From: a virus
IMG/VR virus record: IMGVR_UViG_3300046829_000049
Coordinates: 1-30,916 of that record
Strand: one strand, 5' to 3'
DNA length: 30,916 nt
Below are positions 22,302 through 29,369 of this stretch, in pieces. Both the position numbers and the translations under genes were made by a program. Positions within the stretch are counted from its first letter, which is position 1; each line of letters opens with the position of its first letter. Below the pieces are notes generated by a model. It saw nothing but the letters and a program-made list of their open reading frames with translations, did not search any database and was not told the DNA's origin.

Positions 22302-24440
22302 TCACATCACCGGCCTTCCGTCACGATTGCCGGTGAGCGCCCCGGCATGCTTGTTCACGGGCTCCAATCCACCGGGTGTCCCCTCAAGGGCATGATGCGG
22401 TCCCGTCTGGGGTGGCGCCCCACCAATACCGGGCGTCGGCTGCGAGCCGATGACGTTGCCGGTCCCGGCACCTGGTGCGACCATGCCCCCGTGGGTCATC
22501 TGCAGCATCGTCTGGATCGCCGCCGGATCGACCTGCACGCCCAACTTGGTCAGGATGTCCAAGACGACCGGGTTGCTCATGTCGGCCCCGGTGAAGGAGA
22601 GCGCAACCTTGGGCGGTTCCGCTTGCTTGGGAGGGGGAGGCTGCACCATCCGAGACGGATCTTTTCCAAAGTCCCGCGCGGCTTCGCGAAGGACTTCAGC
22701 GCGATTCGTTTCCGGGGCGTTGCTCACCAAGTTGGCGTATTGCAGATCTTGGGCGCGTTTTTGCGCGGCGTCAATCTTTAACTGCGAATCCGGGGCGATG
22801 TCGTACGCGTACCGACCCGCGATGAGGGTCTGATCCCACATCGTGAGCTTCTTGCTGCCGTCCCGGCCGACCCAGGAGACGTAGTCCTGTTCGGTGGCGA
22901 ACCGCTGGAGGAGGCTGTCGTACTTCCGCACGCCTTGGAGGATCTGGCTCATGAAGCGATCCTGTTCCGCGCTCGTCCGCACGTTGCTCGTCGCCTGCGC
23001 GGTGCTGATCTCGGTCGCGCTCAAGACCTTGTCGTTCGTCGTGCCGCTCTGGTTCGGTCCCAAGGCGAGGGTCTCGTTGATCTTCTGTTCGATCGCCGCG
23101 CGGCCTTGGATGTCGGACATCGCCTTTTCGAGACGGGGCAACTGGGCGATGACGCGGTCAATCCCAGCCGCCAGGATAGAGGCATCGACGCCGGCGCCGT
23201 CTCCTTCGTCCCCAGAGGCGAGGATTTCCAGGGCGGTCTTAATGCGGTGGTCGTAGAGGAACTTCGGGATGTTGGCATCCCGCATCTTGATGTCCTGCGA
23301 CACCCAGCGGTTCATCTGCCGCACCAGAGGATCCGTCATCTGGGCATCCGAGGGCACGTAGGCCGCGTCGGGCATGTCCCGGAGCGTCACGACGTGGATG
23401 GGATACCCCTCCATCGAGTCCGCCGTGAGGCGTCCGCTGTTGGGATCGAGGCTCTGATACGGGCTCTTGACGTGCTTCGCGGGCGTTTCGAGGCCACGAA
23501 CCAAGACCAGACGCCGTTGAAGCTGACGATGGGTCACGGAGCCATCGATGACCGCCGGCCGGTACCAGAGTTCCACGAACTCCAGCAACTGCCCGGTTCC
23601 GGCTTCCCGCATGACCCCACCGGTCTGCGGGGTGTCGAAGACGTGCTCGTCTCTCGTCGCGTTGGGCTCGAAGTCGGCTGGGACGAGCCCTTCCTGCTTG
23701 GCAAGGGCTAGGGGTTTGACGCCTTGGAAGCCCATCCAGGGAGCATCGTCGTACCGCTGGGAGCGCCAGTCGTGCGGAATGAGCAGTTTTTTGCTGCTAA
23801 ACTTCCGCCACGTCCACTCTTCATGGATGGTCACCGGCACCGGCTCGCCGGTCATCGGATCGGGGACGGGCACCTTGTCGCACTCGTAGGCGATGTAGGA
23901 CGGTCCACACCCGGAGACCTGGAGGATGTCAAAGAGGAGTTCGTTCGCGAGCCACTTCAAGTCCACGCCCCCGGCCCCGAGCTTCGCCTTCAGGATGGCC
24001 TGCTTGATGGAGACGATGTCTTCCGCCGTGTGCTGTTGGCCGTCTGGACCAATGGTCACATCCTGCAGGGGGAAGAGCGGGGTCAGGATGAGATCGGGGC
24101 TCCGATAGAAGATCGTATCCTTCTTCTGTTCGGTGTTGCGGAAGTGGATGTTGCTGTTGAGCGTGTCCGGGTCCGTGGTCGGGAGATAGGACCGCAGGAG
24201 TGTTTCCCAGCGGGTTTCCCGATCTTTTCTCGCTCGAACGGCTTGATCGACCCGTCCCCACCACGCCGCGAGGTCGTCGGCGGACATCGGGATGGGTGTG
24301 TCGTCAATCTTCGGGACACTGGGCGGCGTCGCGGGATTCGGCGCGCCTCCGGGCATAGGCGGCATACCGGGCGACTCCGGTGGCATCGGACCCTGCCCAC
24401 CCATCTGGGGCGGCATCCCAACGGTTGGAGGCGGGTACAT
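22302..24440 (-). CDS. Portal protein
   Basis: 712 aa, ATG directly after the terminase stop codon. The first 50 residues are a Met/Pro/Gly-rich tail (MPPQMGGQGPMPPESPGMPP). The core contains TIFYRSPDLILTPLFPLQDV, an EWTWRKFSSKKLLIPHDW strand, and RQMNRWVSQDIKMRDANIPK. A long helix follows (SATEISTAQATSNVRTSAEQ), like portals of podoviruses and other short-tailed phages. The C-terminal ~150 residues are Pro/Gly-rich and probably internal to the head. The protein forms the twelve-subunit ring at the packaging vertex, partnering the terminase encoded upstream. Family is clear from content, size and position. Confidence 0.85.
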   Translation of the reverse strand: MYPPPTVGMPPQMGGQGPMPPESPGMPPMPGGAPNPATPPSVPKIDDTPIPMSADDLAAWWGRVDQAVRARKDRETRWETLLRSYLPTTDPDTLNSNIHFRNTEQKKDTIFYRSPDLILTPLFPLQDVTIGPDGQQHTAEDIVSIKQAILKAKLGAGGVDLKWLANELLFDILQVSGCGPSYIAYECDKVPVPDPMTGEPVPVTIHEEWTWRKFSSKKLLIPHDWRSQRYDDAPWMGFQGVKPLALAKQEGLVPADFEPNATRDEHVFDTPQTGGVMREAGTGQLLEFVELWYRPAVIDGSVTHRQLQRRLVLVRGLETPAKHVKSPYQSLDPNSGRLTADSMEGYPIHVVTLRDMPDAAYVPSDAQMTDPLVRQMNRWVSQDIKMRDANIPKFLYDHRIKTALEILASGDEGDGAGVDASILAAGIDRVIAQLPRLEKAMSDIQGRAAIEQKINETLALGPNQSGTTNDKVLSATEISTAQATSNVRTSAEQDRFMSQILQGVRKYDSLLQRFATEQDYVSWVGRDGSKKLTMWDQTLIAGRYAYDIAPDSQLKIDAAQKRAQDLQYANLVSNAPETNRAEVLREAARDFGKDPSRMVQPPPPKQAEPPKVALSFTGADMSNPVVLDILTKLGVQVDPAAIQTMLQMTHGGMVAPGAGTGNVIGSQPTPGIGGAPPQTGPHHALEGTPGGLEPVNKHAGALTGNRDGRPVM

Positions 24441-26090
24441 CTAGCGGACCCCCCAACGGGACGGCGCCATCGGCTTACGGAGGGCCTGTTTCACGAGCGC
24501 CCCCACGGTGCCGGGAGAGAACGACGGAGACAACACGGTCCCAATGGCTGGAGCGCCGGGGGACATCGCCCCGTAGCGCCACGCGTCCAAGGCGTGATCG
24601 TCGCCGGCCGTATCGACATCGTCTGGGTCAGATTTACTCGACTGGGCTGATGGTAGCGTACGTGTCAAGTAGCCGGCATCAGGGTGGAGCACGAGCCACG
24701 GGATGCCATCGGGGGCATCTCGGAGTAGTCCCTGACACCGTTTCCAGCCATTCACCCGGTCGTTGTTGCCGCGAAGAATCGGCAGCCCGTAGTAGCCGAG
24801 GGTCTGCCCGATCGACTTCGATGGGTCCGAGAACTCCCCCTCCGCCTTGTGGGTGGCCCCGGTCTTGTTGAACATCGACGGGTCGCCAACGGTATACGTG
24901 GAGGCGCTGTCGATACCCAACTCGGCGTCTCGCGCCAGCACCCGTCTTGCCACTTCGGGTTCATCGAGTCCTTGGAACTTCCAGTCATCCCGGATGTAGA
25001 GCCGGTGATCAGGCAGCACCGCCCACCAGAGCACACACCCCGGCGCATTGAAGCCCCAGTCCATCGAGCGGAACCACCGCACCCCCCGTGGCGTCCCCCA
25101 GTCCCGCACATGATGGCTCGCCCGGTACCGCGAGAAAAACTGCCCCGCAAAGACCCGCCAGTCCCCATGCCGCAACTGCTCGTACCGCCACCGAGGCAGA
25201 ATCGCCAGCTTCTGGGACTCATACTCCGGGTCCTGGTAGGGGTTATCCTCCAGTGATGCCGGCATATAGAGGTAGTTCTTGGGGTCGTAGACCTTTGCCA
25301 AGGCCGGATAGACCTCGAAGTCCGGCGTATGATCAATGAAGAAGTCCAACAGCCACTGGGAACAGGGCCCCCCAGGATTGCTCGCGACGAAGAACCGGGG
25401 CTTCACCGGTCGTCCCGCCTGGTCACGATACACCTCTCGCGCGCGGGTACTGAGTTCCCCCAACGGACTGATCCCGTCATCCATCAGCGGGTACTGCGAC
25501 CCCTCTTCCGCCACAATCGCCCCGTAGTTCGTGCCCAGATGGTGCCGAATCGCCGCCGCATCACTCATGTGCCCACAGTCGATGTAACTCCCGCTCGACG
25601 GAAAGTAGACCTGTGCCGGCGGTCCCTGCTTGAAGATCCCCCCTAGCAGCGGCACCTCCTGCTCCATGAACCGCAGATGCGTCTTTTTGAGTTCGTCGTT
25701 CGTCTCGCGGAGCAGCAACGCCGTATGCCCCGGCGTCATCAACGACCGCCGATACAACCACCACCGCATCCCGTGACTCTTCCCCGGTCCGGCCTGCCCG
25801 CCCCACAAGACATACGGCGCGTCCGTCTCCTCAAACGCGCACTGAGAAGGAAGAGGCAAGTTCAAGCATCGCTTTCCCGCCTCCCCGCCCAGTTCCTTCG
25901 CCGCCTTCGCCGAGACGTCCACAATGATCGCCCCGTCCACCTGCTTCTGTGTACACGGCGGATGCGCACAAAACCAACACCGCCGCCCCAAAAACTCCCC
26001 CACCACCATCGGCCCACGACACCAACAGCACACCGCCATGTGATGTCGGGTGCCAATCGGATCCCTTAGAAGGTCCGCGTAGATAGCCAT
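24441..26090 (-). CDS. Terminase large subunit, with N-terminal Cys-rich domain
   Basis: 549 aa. The ATPase has Walker A GGQAGPGKS (97-105), Walker B AIVAEE (191-196) and coupling motif VASNPGG (235-241). The nuclease has acidic motifs RSMDWGF (Asp344), VGDPSMF (Asp403) and DTAGDDHALDAWRYG (Asp497/498, Asp502). It pumps DNA into the head through the portal and cuts concatemers. Residues 21-46 hold CCWCRGPMVV then RRCWFCAHPPC, a zinc-binding-looking extension ahead of the usual start of the family. ATG overlaps the TGA of a possible small upstream frame (TGATG). Confidence 0.92.
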   Translation of the reverse strand: MAIYADLLRDPIGTRHHMAVCCWCRGPMVVGEFLGRRCWFCAHPPCTQKQVDGAIIVDVSAKAAKELGGEAGKRCLNLPLPSQCAFEETDAPYVLWGGQAGPGKSHGMRWWLYRRSLMTPGHTALLLRETNDELKKTHLRFMEQEVPLLGGIFKQGPPAQVYFPSSGSYIDCGHMSDAAAIRHHLGTNYGAIVAEEGSQYPLMDDGISPLGELSTRAREVYRDQAGRPVKPRFFVASNPGGPCSQWLLDFFIDHTPDFEVYPALAKVYDPKNYLYMPASLEDNPYQDPEYESQKLAILPRWRYEQLRHGDWRVFAGQFFSRYRASHHVRDWGTPRGVRWFRSMDWGFNAPGCVLWWAVLPDHRLYIRDDWKFQGLDEPEVARRVLARDAELGIDSASTYTVGDPSMFNKTGATHKAEGEFSDPSKSIGQTLGYYGLPILRGNNDRVNGWKRCQGLLRDAPDGIPWLVLHPDAGYLTRTLPSAQSSKSDPDDVDTAGDDHALDAWRYGAMSPGAPAIGTVLSPSFSPGTVGALVKQALRKPMAPSRWGVR

Positions 26091-26371
26091 CAGGCTACGT
26101 CGTTATACACGATTTCAGCAGAAAAGACCGCTTTCTCAAAAAAACCTCCGAAGACTTCGATCTTTTCCCTAACGATTTCGCGTTTGTGCATAAAAAGAGA
26201 ATATGTATAAAAAGCCCTTTTTACCCTAGTTTGCCTATCAGGAGACTCTCTCAGCCACCCTTTATATGAGGGTCGTCTGGGCTCCGCCATCCCGCGCCTG
26301 GAGTCCCGGATGGGACCCATCGAAAACCCCGCGCCGGCGAAGGCGGGCGTGGGAGAGGGTAGGTGTCTCAT
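26090..26371 (-). CDS. Possible 93-aa or shorter protein between the terminase genes (doubtful)
   Basis: The region 26091-26403 between the terminase genes has no clear gene. One frame is open from ATG 26371 to a TGA overlapping the large-terminase ATG by one base (TGATG), which hints at translational coupling. Its C-terminal part is charged (MHKREIVREKIEVFGGFFEK), but the N-terminal part (SPTPAFAGAGFSMGPIRDSR) is not protein-like, and alternative starts (MAEPRRPSYKGW, MHKREIV) exist without convincing Shine-Dalgarno sequences. The DNA is AT-rich around 26091-26230. It may be a leader or regulatory region instead of a gene. Confidence 0.3.
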   Translation of the reverse strand: MRHLPSPTPAFAGAGFSMGPIRDSRRGMAEPRRPSYKGWLRESPDRQTRVKRAFYTYSLFMHKREIVREKIEVFGGFFEKAVFSAEIVYNDVA

Positions 26372-26379
26372 AATGAGAC
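26365..26379. promoter_or_regulatory. Perfect palindrome between terminase genes
   Basis: GTCTCAT (26365-26371), one base, ATGAGAC (26373-26379): a seven-bp perfect inverted repeat around one base, typical of a dimeric repressor site. It lies downstream of the small terminase gene and ahead of the AT-rich stretch leading to the large terminase gene. Confidence 0.4.
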
Positions 26380-26403
26380 GTCCCCGTATTTAGCTGACCC
26401 ACG

Positions 26404-26946
26404 CTACTTTAGCGGATCTGTCTCGTTCTGGGACACAAGGGCAGGGAATGGCTGTAACTCTACCCCGTTTGCTACGTTAGCGTCCAAAGCAGGGGCCAGG
26501 AGGATACCAACCTTCACGTCCCCGACGTTCCCACCGAGCTGCACCACGACTCGAGGCACCTGGTTGTCGTCCTTTCGCAGCGCAAACTGTTCAGGATCCG
26601 TCCGTTCTAGCGTCCACGCAGCCGCCGTCCATAAGTGCTCCTTTTCGCTAGCTTTACGGATGCGCCTGAGTAGTTCCTGCTTCCCTCGAGCCCGGGCTTC
26701 TTTCAACGCGAGGCAGAACGCGACGTGGGCGGGATATTGCTGAGGGTTTTCTTCCGCGAGTTTCTGCCAGGCGATGACGGTGCGAGGATCGACGCCGGCC
26801 GCTTCACAGGCGGTTCTATCGTTTAAGCCGGTTTCGGCGCTATCGAGGAGGGCTTGAAGGGTGACGCGGTCTGTGAGGTGGGAATTCAGGGCCGCTGGCG
26901 TATGCACGTGGGCTTTATAGAGCTGAACTATCTCTGCTACGTCCAT
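26404..26946 (-). CDS. Terminase small subunit
   Basis: 180 aa. Residues 41-62 form a helix-turn-helix (LNDRTACEAAGVDPRTVIAW) followed by QKLAEENPQQYPAHVAFC. LALKEARARGKQELLRRIRK and HLWTAAAWTLERTDPEQFAL follow. The R-T-A-C-[AE]-A-x-G-V turn, the A-R-A helix and the W-x-A-x-A-W-x-L-E-R-x-x-P-E segment are the hallmarks of small terminases of this type. It recognises phage DNA and loads the large subunit, which is encoded next. The C-terminal ~50 residues are beta-like and may form the oligomer channel. It is divergent from the plus-strand early genes. Confidence 0.8.
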   Translation of the reverse strand: MDVAEIVQLYKAHVHTPAALNSHLTDRVTLQALLDSAETGLNDRTACEAAGVDPRTVIAWQKLAEENPQQYPAHVAFCLALKEARARGKQELLRRIRKASEKEHLWTAAAWTLERTDPEQFALRKDDNQVPRVVVQLGGNVGDVKVGILLAPALDANVANGVELQPFPALVSQNETDPLK

Positions 26947-27006
26947 ACGGTGGAGAGTGTAACCGAAGAATTCTTACGCTCGGTGCAGATTTCTCTATCC
27001 TAGCTA

Positions 27007-27035
27007 TTGACTCTCAATTGGGAGTCTGTTACTAT
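27007..27035 (+). promoter_or_regulatory. Sigma70-like promoter for the plus-strand small-gene cluster
   Basis: TTGACT (27007-27012), a 17-bp spacer, then TACTAT (27030-27035). The expected start is near 27042, about 44 bases before the first ATG. It lies in the 139-bp divergent gap between the small terminase and the plus-strand cluster. Confidence 0.65.
27009..27026. promoter_or_regulatory. 18-bp near-perfect palindromic operator candidate inside promoter
   Basis: GACTCTCAATTGGGAGTC is an inverted repeat with one mismatched pair. It spans the end of the -35 box and most of the spacer, where a bound dimer would block RNA polymerase. A phage or host repressor is the likely partner; none was identified. 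Confidence 0.6.
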
Positions 27036-27062
27036 CTCTCTGTTGGCGCAATGAAGCGCCCG

Positions 27063-27089
27063 TCACGCTCCGAAAGGGTACGCAGATGA
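27063..27089 (+). repeat. Translation-start repeat, copy 1
   Basis: TCACGCTC followed seven bases later by GTACGCAGATGA, which contains the ATG of the 79-aa gene. The second copy is at 27341-27370. Confidence 0.7.
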
Positions 27090-27325
27090 TCAACCTTCAC
27101 AATCTCGGCATCCACGTCATTCAGTTTCCCTCGCAGAAGTTCGGCTTTGTCGGCAATCTCTCGCTCGAGCTCGCGACGATGGTGCCGGCGACACGGTCAG
27201 ACATTATGGCCGGACGTATTGTGACAGACCCGAACGGCGACGTCTGGTCCTACAAATTTCCGGTCTTTCCGTCGAAAGCGGACGCCATCGCGTTTGCGCT
27301 CGAGCACGGCATCGTCACGAAGTAA
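27086..27325 (+). CDS. Hypothetical 79-aa early protein
   Basis: First gene after the promoter. It opens MINLHNLGIHVIQFPSQKFG and continues FVGNLSLELATMVPATRSDI. TDPNGDVWSYKFPVFPSKAD and AIAFALEHGIVTK form strands and a helix. Folded, small and without Cys, it looks like a single alpha/beta domain. Its translation start region is repeated before the next gene. Function unknown; early expression is inferred from its position. Confidence 0.75.
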   Translation: MINLHNLGIHVIQFPSQKFGFVGNLSLELATMVPATRSDIMAGRIVTDPNGDVWSYKFPVFPSKADAIAFALEHGIVTK

Positions 27326-27340
27326 CCACGTCCCATTCAT

Positions 27341-27370
27341 TCACGCTCTCGTTAAGAGGTACGCAGATGA
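27341..27370 (+). repeat. Translation-start repeat, copy 2
   Basis: TCACGCTC, a spacer with AAGAGG, then GGTACGCAGATGA holding the ATG of the 70-aa gene. It matches copy 1 but has a slightly longer spacer, so both genes share a ribosome-binding design. Confidence 0.7.
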
Positions 27371-27579
27371 CACCAGAATACTTCGCCAAACTCACCTTGG
27401 AATGCTGGCGCGCGTCAGGTCTTCGCACGGAAGCCCGCCGAGATGCGCTGCTGACGCACTACATCGAAAGCTACTTTGGACCGAAAAACGCCTGGCCGAA
27501 CGCGATTGTGCAACTCGAAGTCTCTGCACGGTTACAGCTCCGACGCGCGACACGCATCGACGAACTACAGTACGTCTAA
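27367..27579 (+). CDS. Hypothetical 70-aa early protein
   Basis: MTPEYFAKLTLECWRASGLR, then TEARRDALLTHYIESYFGPK, then AIVQLEVSARLQLRRATRID. Mostly helical with alternating aromatic residues, it has one Cys and no recognisable domain. It uses the repeated AGAGGTACGCAG start region. Second gene of the plus-strand cluster, 41 bases after the first; function unknown. Confidence 0.75.
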   Translation: MTPEYFAKLTLECWRASGLRTEARRDALLTHYIESYFGPKNAWPNAIVQLEVSARLQLRRATRIDELQYV

Positions 27580-27597
27580 TCGCAGAGAGATTATACC

Positions 27598-27849
27598 ATG
27601 ACAAACCGTCAAATCTTCCTCTGTGATCCATCGGACGTGCAATGGTTGCTGGACACCCACTTGGCACCATCCAACGTCAACCAGCCCGTCCCCGCGTTCG
27701 AGTCCTTCATGCTCGCCGGACGGGAGGACCGACCCGATCGCCTCGATCTGTTCGATGAGCAGGAGCCCCGGTACTACGCCTTGCCGATTGCCGTCTATTA
27801 CCTGGAACCGTCAACCGGACGCTATACGACTGGAGTTGCACGCTCATGA
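27598..27849 (+). CDS. Hypothetical 83-aa early protein
   Basis: MTNRQIFLCDPSDVQWLLDT, then PVPAFESFMLAGREDRPDRL, then EPRYYALPIAVYYLEPSTGR. A helix followed by beta strands, acidic in the centre (DLFDEQEPRYY). The stop overlaps the ATG of the 141-aa gene by four bases (ATGA), so the two are probably translationally coupled. No family was recognised. Confidence 0.7.
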   Translation: MTNRQIFLCDPSDVQWLLDTHLAPSNVNQPVPAFESFMLAGREDRPDRLDLFDEQEPRYYALPIAVYYLEPSTGRYTTGVARS

Positions 27850-28271
27850 CCAGCATCCACACGATTAACACCGGCGACCGCGTGCATGGGGAATATTTCG
27901 GCATCCCGTATACCGGCATCGTCACCCATCAACGGCCGCACACCATGAATCACCATATCCAGATGTTTTCCGTGCAATTAGATGCGCCGCTCACGGTCTT
28001 TGGTCTTGAGCGAAACAGCCTTCTGATTAACGCCTCCGACGATCCGGCAGCACTCGCACACTTTCTCGGGCACGCCCCAGACACGACACCAATCGCGCCA
28101 GAACCGACACGCGTACAGCCAGAGGCATGGCGCCTCTACCGTGATCCACTCTCAGTCAAGGCGCCACCCTGCGCCACATGCGAAAAGCCAGTACCCGATG
28201 CCTACGCCATGCTGGCCGATGCGACCAGGTTCTGCTCCGCCGCATGCTACGAACATTACGTCAGGAGATAA
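27846..28271 (+). CDS. 141-aa early protein with C-terminal zinc-finger-like motif
   Basis: The N-terminal 60 residues form a beta-rich SH3-like or Tudor-like opening (INTGDRVHGEYFGIPYTGIV). The middle is Pro-rich (residues 78-104). The C-terminus carries Cys109-x2-Cys112 and Cys130-x3-Cys134 (PPCATCEKPV then RFCSAACYEHYVRR), like MYM/TRASH-type or HIT-type zinc fingers. The TRFCSAAC phrase with an aromatic tail is the strongest cue. It may bind a host nucleic-acid or protein partner. The role is not known. Confidence 0.65.
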   Translation: MTSIHTINTGDRVHGEYFGIPYTGIVTHQRPHTMNHHIQMFSVQLDAPLTVFGLERNSLLINASDDPAALAHFLGHAPDTTPIAPEPTRVQPEAWRLYRDPLSVKAPPCATCEKPVPDAYAMLADATRFCSAACYEHYVRR

Positions 28272-28275
28272 CGCC

Positions 28276-28521
28276 ATGACCACAATCCTAAAAGAGTACT
28301 GCGCCGTGCGATATGCCTACGTGCAATGGCGCCTCAACGAACCCATCGAGGAGAACAGCCAGCGGTGGACGAAGGTGCATCGCATCTCGCGGCACGCCGA
28401 CGATCTGACCGCGTGCCATATCAAAATCCCGGAGCATCCCTACGACACGCACTACGACAACTGGATTCCAGAAGGGGCGCCGCGTTGCAAACGTTGCTTG
28501 AAACCGTCGGCCATAGAATAA
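28276..28521 (+). CDS. 81-aa early protein with CxxC
   Basis: ATG at 28276, 12 bases after AGGAG; a longer in-frame reading from 28141 is rejected because it runs through the previous gene. Text: MTTILKEYCAVRYAYVQWRL, RWTKVHRISRHADDLTACHI, DNWIPEGAPRCKRCLKPSAI. Cys71-x2-Cys74 lies at the end; Cys9 and Cys47 could complete a zinc site. No family was recognised. Four or five genes in this cluster share single CxxC motifs, so they may be parallel host-interaction proteins. Confidence 0.65.
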   Translation: MTTILKEYCAVRYAYVQWRLNEPIEENSQRWTKVHRISRHADDLTACHIKIPEHPYDTHYDNWIPEGAPRCKRCLKPSAIE

Positions 28522-28551
28522 CACGTAACACGTTGAAAGCAGGGTAGTTAT

Positions 28552-28767
28552 ATCCCGTTTATTTTACGCGACACCACGAATCTCAAGGGCCTTCCAGAGA
28601 AAGCCCCGCAAGCGCAGCTCTGGAAAGCCTTCCATACCCGCGCCCGGTCCGAAGGCCACTCAATCACCTGGCTGATCTGGGCGTTGATCCGGCAATACGT
28701 GGATCACGGGATCGACCGCTCACGCCTCACTGGCCATCCGATGGATCAGGAAAGGAAAATCTCATGA
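28552..28767 (+). CDS. Ribbon-helix-helix-like DNA-binding protein, apparent AUC start
   Basis: The frame is open from 28537 to the TGA that overlaps the next gene's ATG (TCATGA). It has no ATG, GTG or TTG before residue ~45. The first plausible start is ATC at 28552, seven bases after AGGG; ATT at 28561 is less likely. The protein would read (M)PFILRDTTNLKGLPEKAPQ, then AQLWKAFHTRARSEGHSITW and LIWALIRQYVDHGIDRSRL. The strand, then helix (LWKAFHTRARSEG), a turn and helix (ITWLIWALIRQYV) match the CopG/Arc-like ribbon-helix-helix fold. It may repress early transcription. If a sequencing error replaced ATG by ATC, the start is ordinary. Confidence 0.55.
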   Translation: MPFILRDTTNLKGLPEKAPQAQLWKAFHTRARSEGHSITWLIWALIRQYVDHGIDRSRLTGHPMDQERKIS

Positions 28768-29051
28768 TTCGCGGCCACATCGTGCTCGAATGCGACGAAA
28801 AATCATGCCATGCGGAGGAACGCATCGACGTCGATGCCGATTCCTTTGAAGCGATCACACGCTCGCGCGTCGGGATGGAGTCGATTATCTTCGTGAGCGA
28901 CTGGCGCATGAACGACGACGGCGAGCTGGTCTGCCCGCAATGCGTCGAAGACGCCGAACGCCGAGACGATAGCCACGAACGGGCGGCAGCCCGATCCCGC
29001 AACTGTGACTTCGCGGACAACCCTAGGCACCCAGGACGCGACTGGACCTAA
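28764..29051 (+). CDS. 95-aa early protein with zinc-binding cysteines
   Basis: ATG overlaps the stop of the ribbon-helix-helix gene. MIRGHIVLECDEKSCHAEER is followed by VCPQCVEDAERRDD. Cys10, Cys15, Cys57 and Cys60 form a candidate zinc site. The region between is alpha/beta (FEAITRSRVGMESIIFVSDW). The C-terminal 25 residues are charged and probably flexible. Last gene of the plus cluster. Its 3' end overlaps the 99-aa minus gene by 29 bases. Confidence 0.65.
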   Translation: MIRGHIVLECDEKSCHAEERIDVDADSFEAITRSRVGMESIIFVSDWRMNDDGELVCPQCVEDAERRDDSHERAAARSRNCDFADNPRHPGRDWT

Positions 29052-29322
29052 CTCGCGCAAGGCGCAGCCGATACTGCGTTCTCCAGGGAATCTCACGACG
29101 AGGCGCCGGCCGTGGGCTTGGCGCCTCGTCGGCCGTACGCCATTCCCGCGCCCCAATGCGAAAATTCCACAGGTTCCAATAGCGCCGCCCATCCCACAGC
29201 CGCGCCTGGGTCGGCCGATGACGCATACGGGCCCATAGGTCATCGGACCACTCCGGCGATCCTAACGTCATCGCCCGGTCCCACGCCTCGGCCACCAGCG
29301 CCCCGTGATTCGCGTAAGACAT
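29023..29322 (-). CDS. Hypothetical 99-aa basic protein
   Basis: ATG preceded by AGGGGGAAGGTAGGGG. Aromatic and charged: MSYANHGALVAEAWDRAMTL, LWARMRHRPTQARLWDGRRY, then NLWNFRIGAREWRTADEAPS. The last ~30 residues are Arg/Pro-rich (SPRPAPRREIPWRTQYRLRL) and include the DNA of the 12-bp inverted repeat at 29096-29131. It sits at the end of the minus-strand run of small genes. Function unknown. The C-terminal part may be an artefact of the terminator-like repeat. Confidence 0.5.
   Translation of the reverse strand: MSYANHGALVAEAWDRAMTLGSPEWSDDLWARMRHRPTQARLWDGRRYWNLWNFRIGAREWRTADEAPSPRPAPRREIPWRTQYRLRLARVRSSRVLGA
29096..29131. terminator. 12-bp perfect inverted repeat at convergent gene ends
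   Basis: CGACGAGGCGCC (29096-29107) and GGCGCCTCGTCG (29120-29131) around a 12-base loop, 44 bases past the stop of the plus cluster. No T-run follows on either strand. It could end or stabilise converging messages, but it lies inside the 3' part of the 99-aa minus gene. Confidence 0.45.
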
Positions 29323-29369
29323 CAGACCCCTACCTTCCCCCTAGCTGCCGGCGCCGCATCGCTTACAAG

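Noticed and set aside
23724-24650. Long plus-strand frame (308 aa)
   Set aside because: Antisense to portal and terminase genes.
26138-26161. Terminator ahead of large terminase (CGAAGTCTTCG then T7)
   Set aside because: Stem of four to five bases with almost no loop and a gap before the T-run; too weak.
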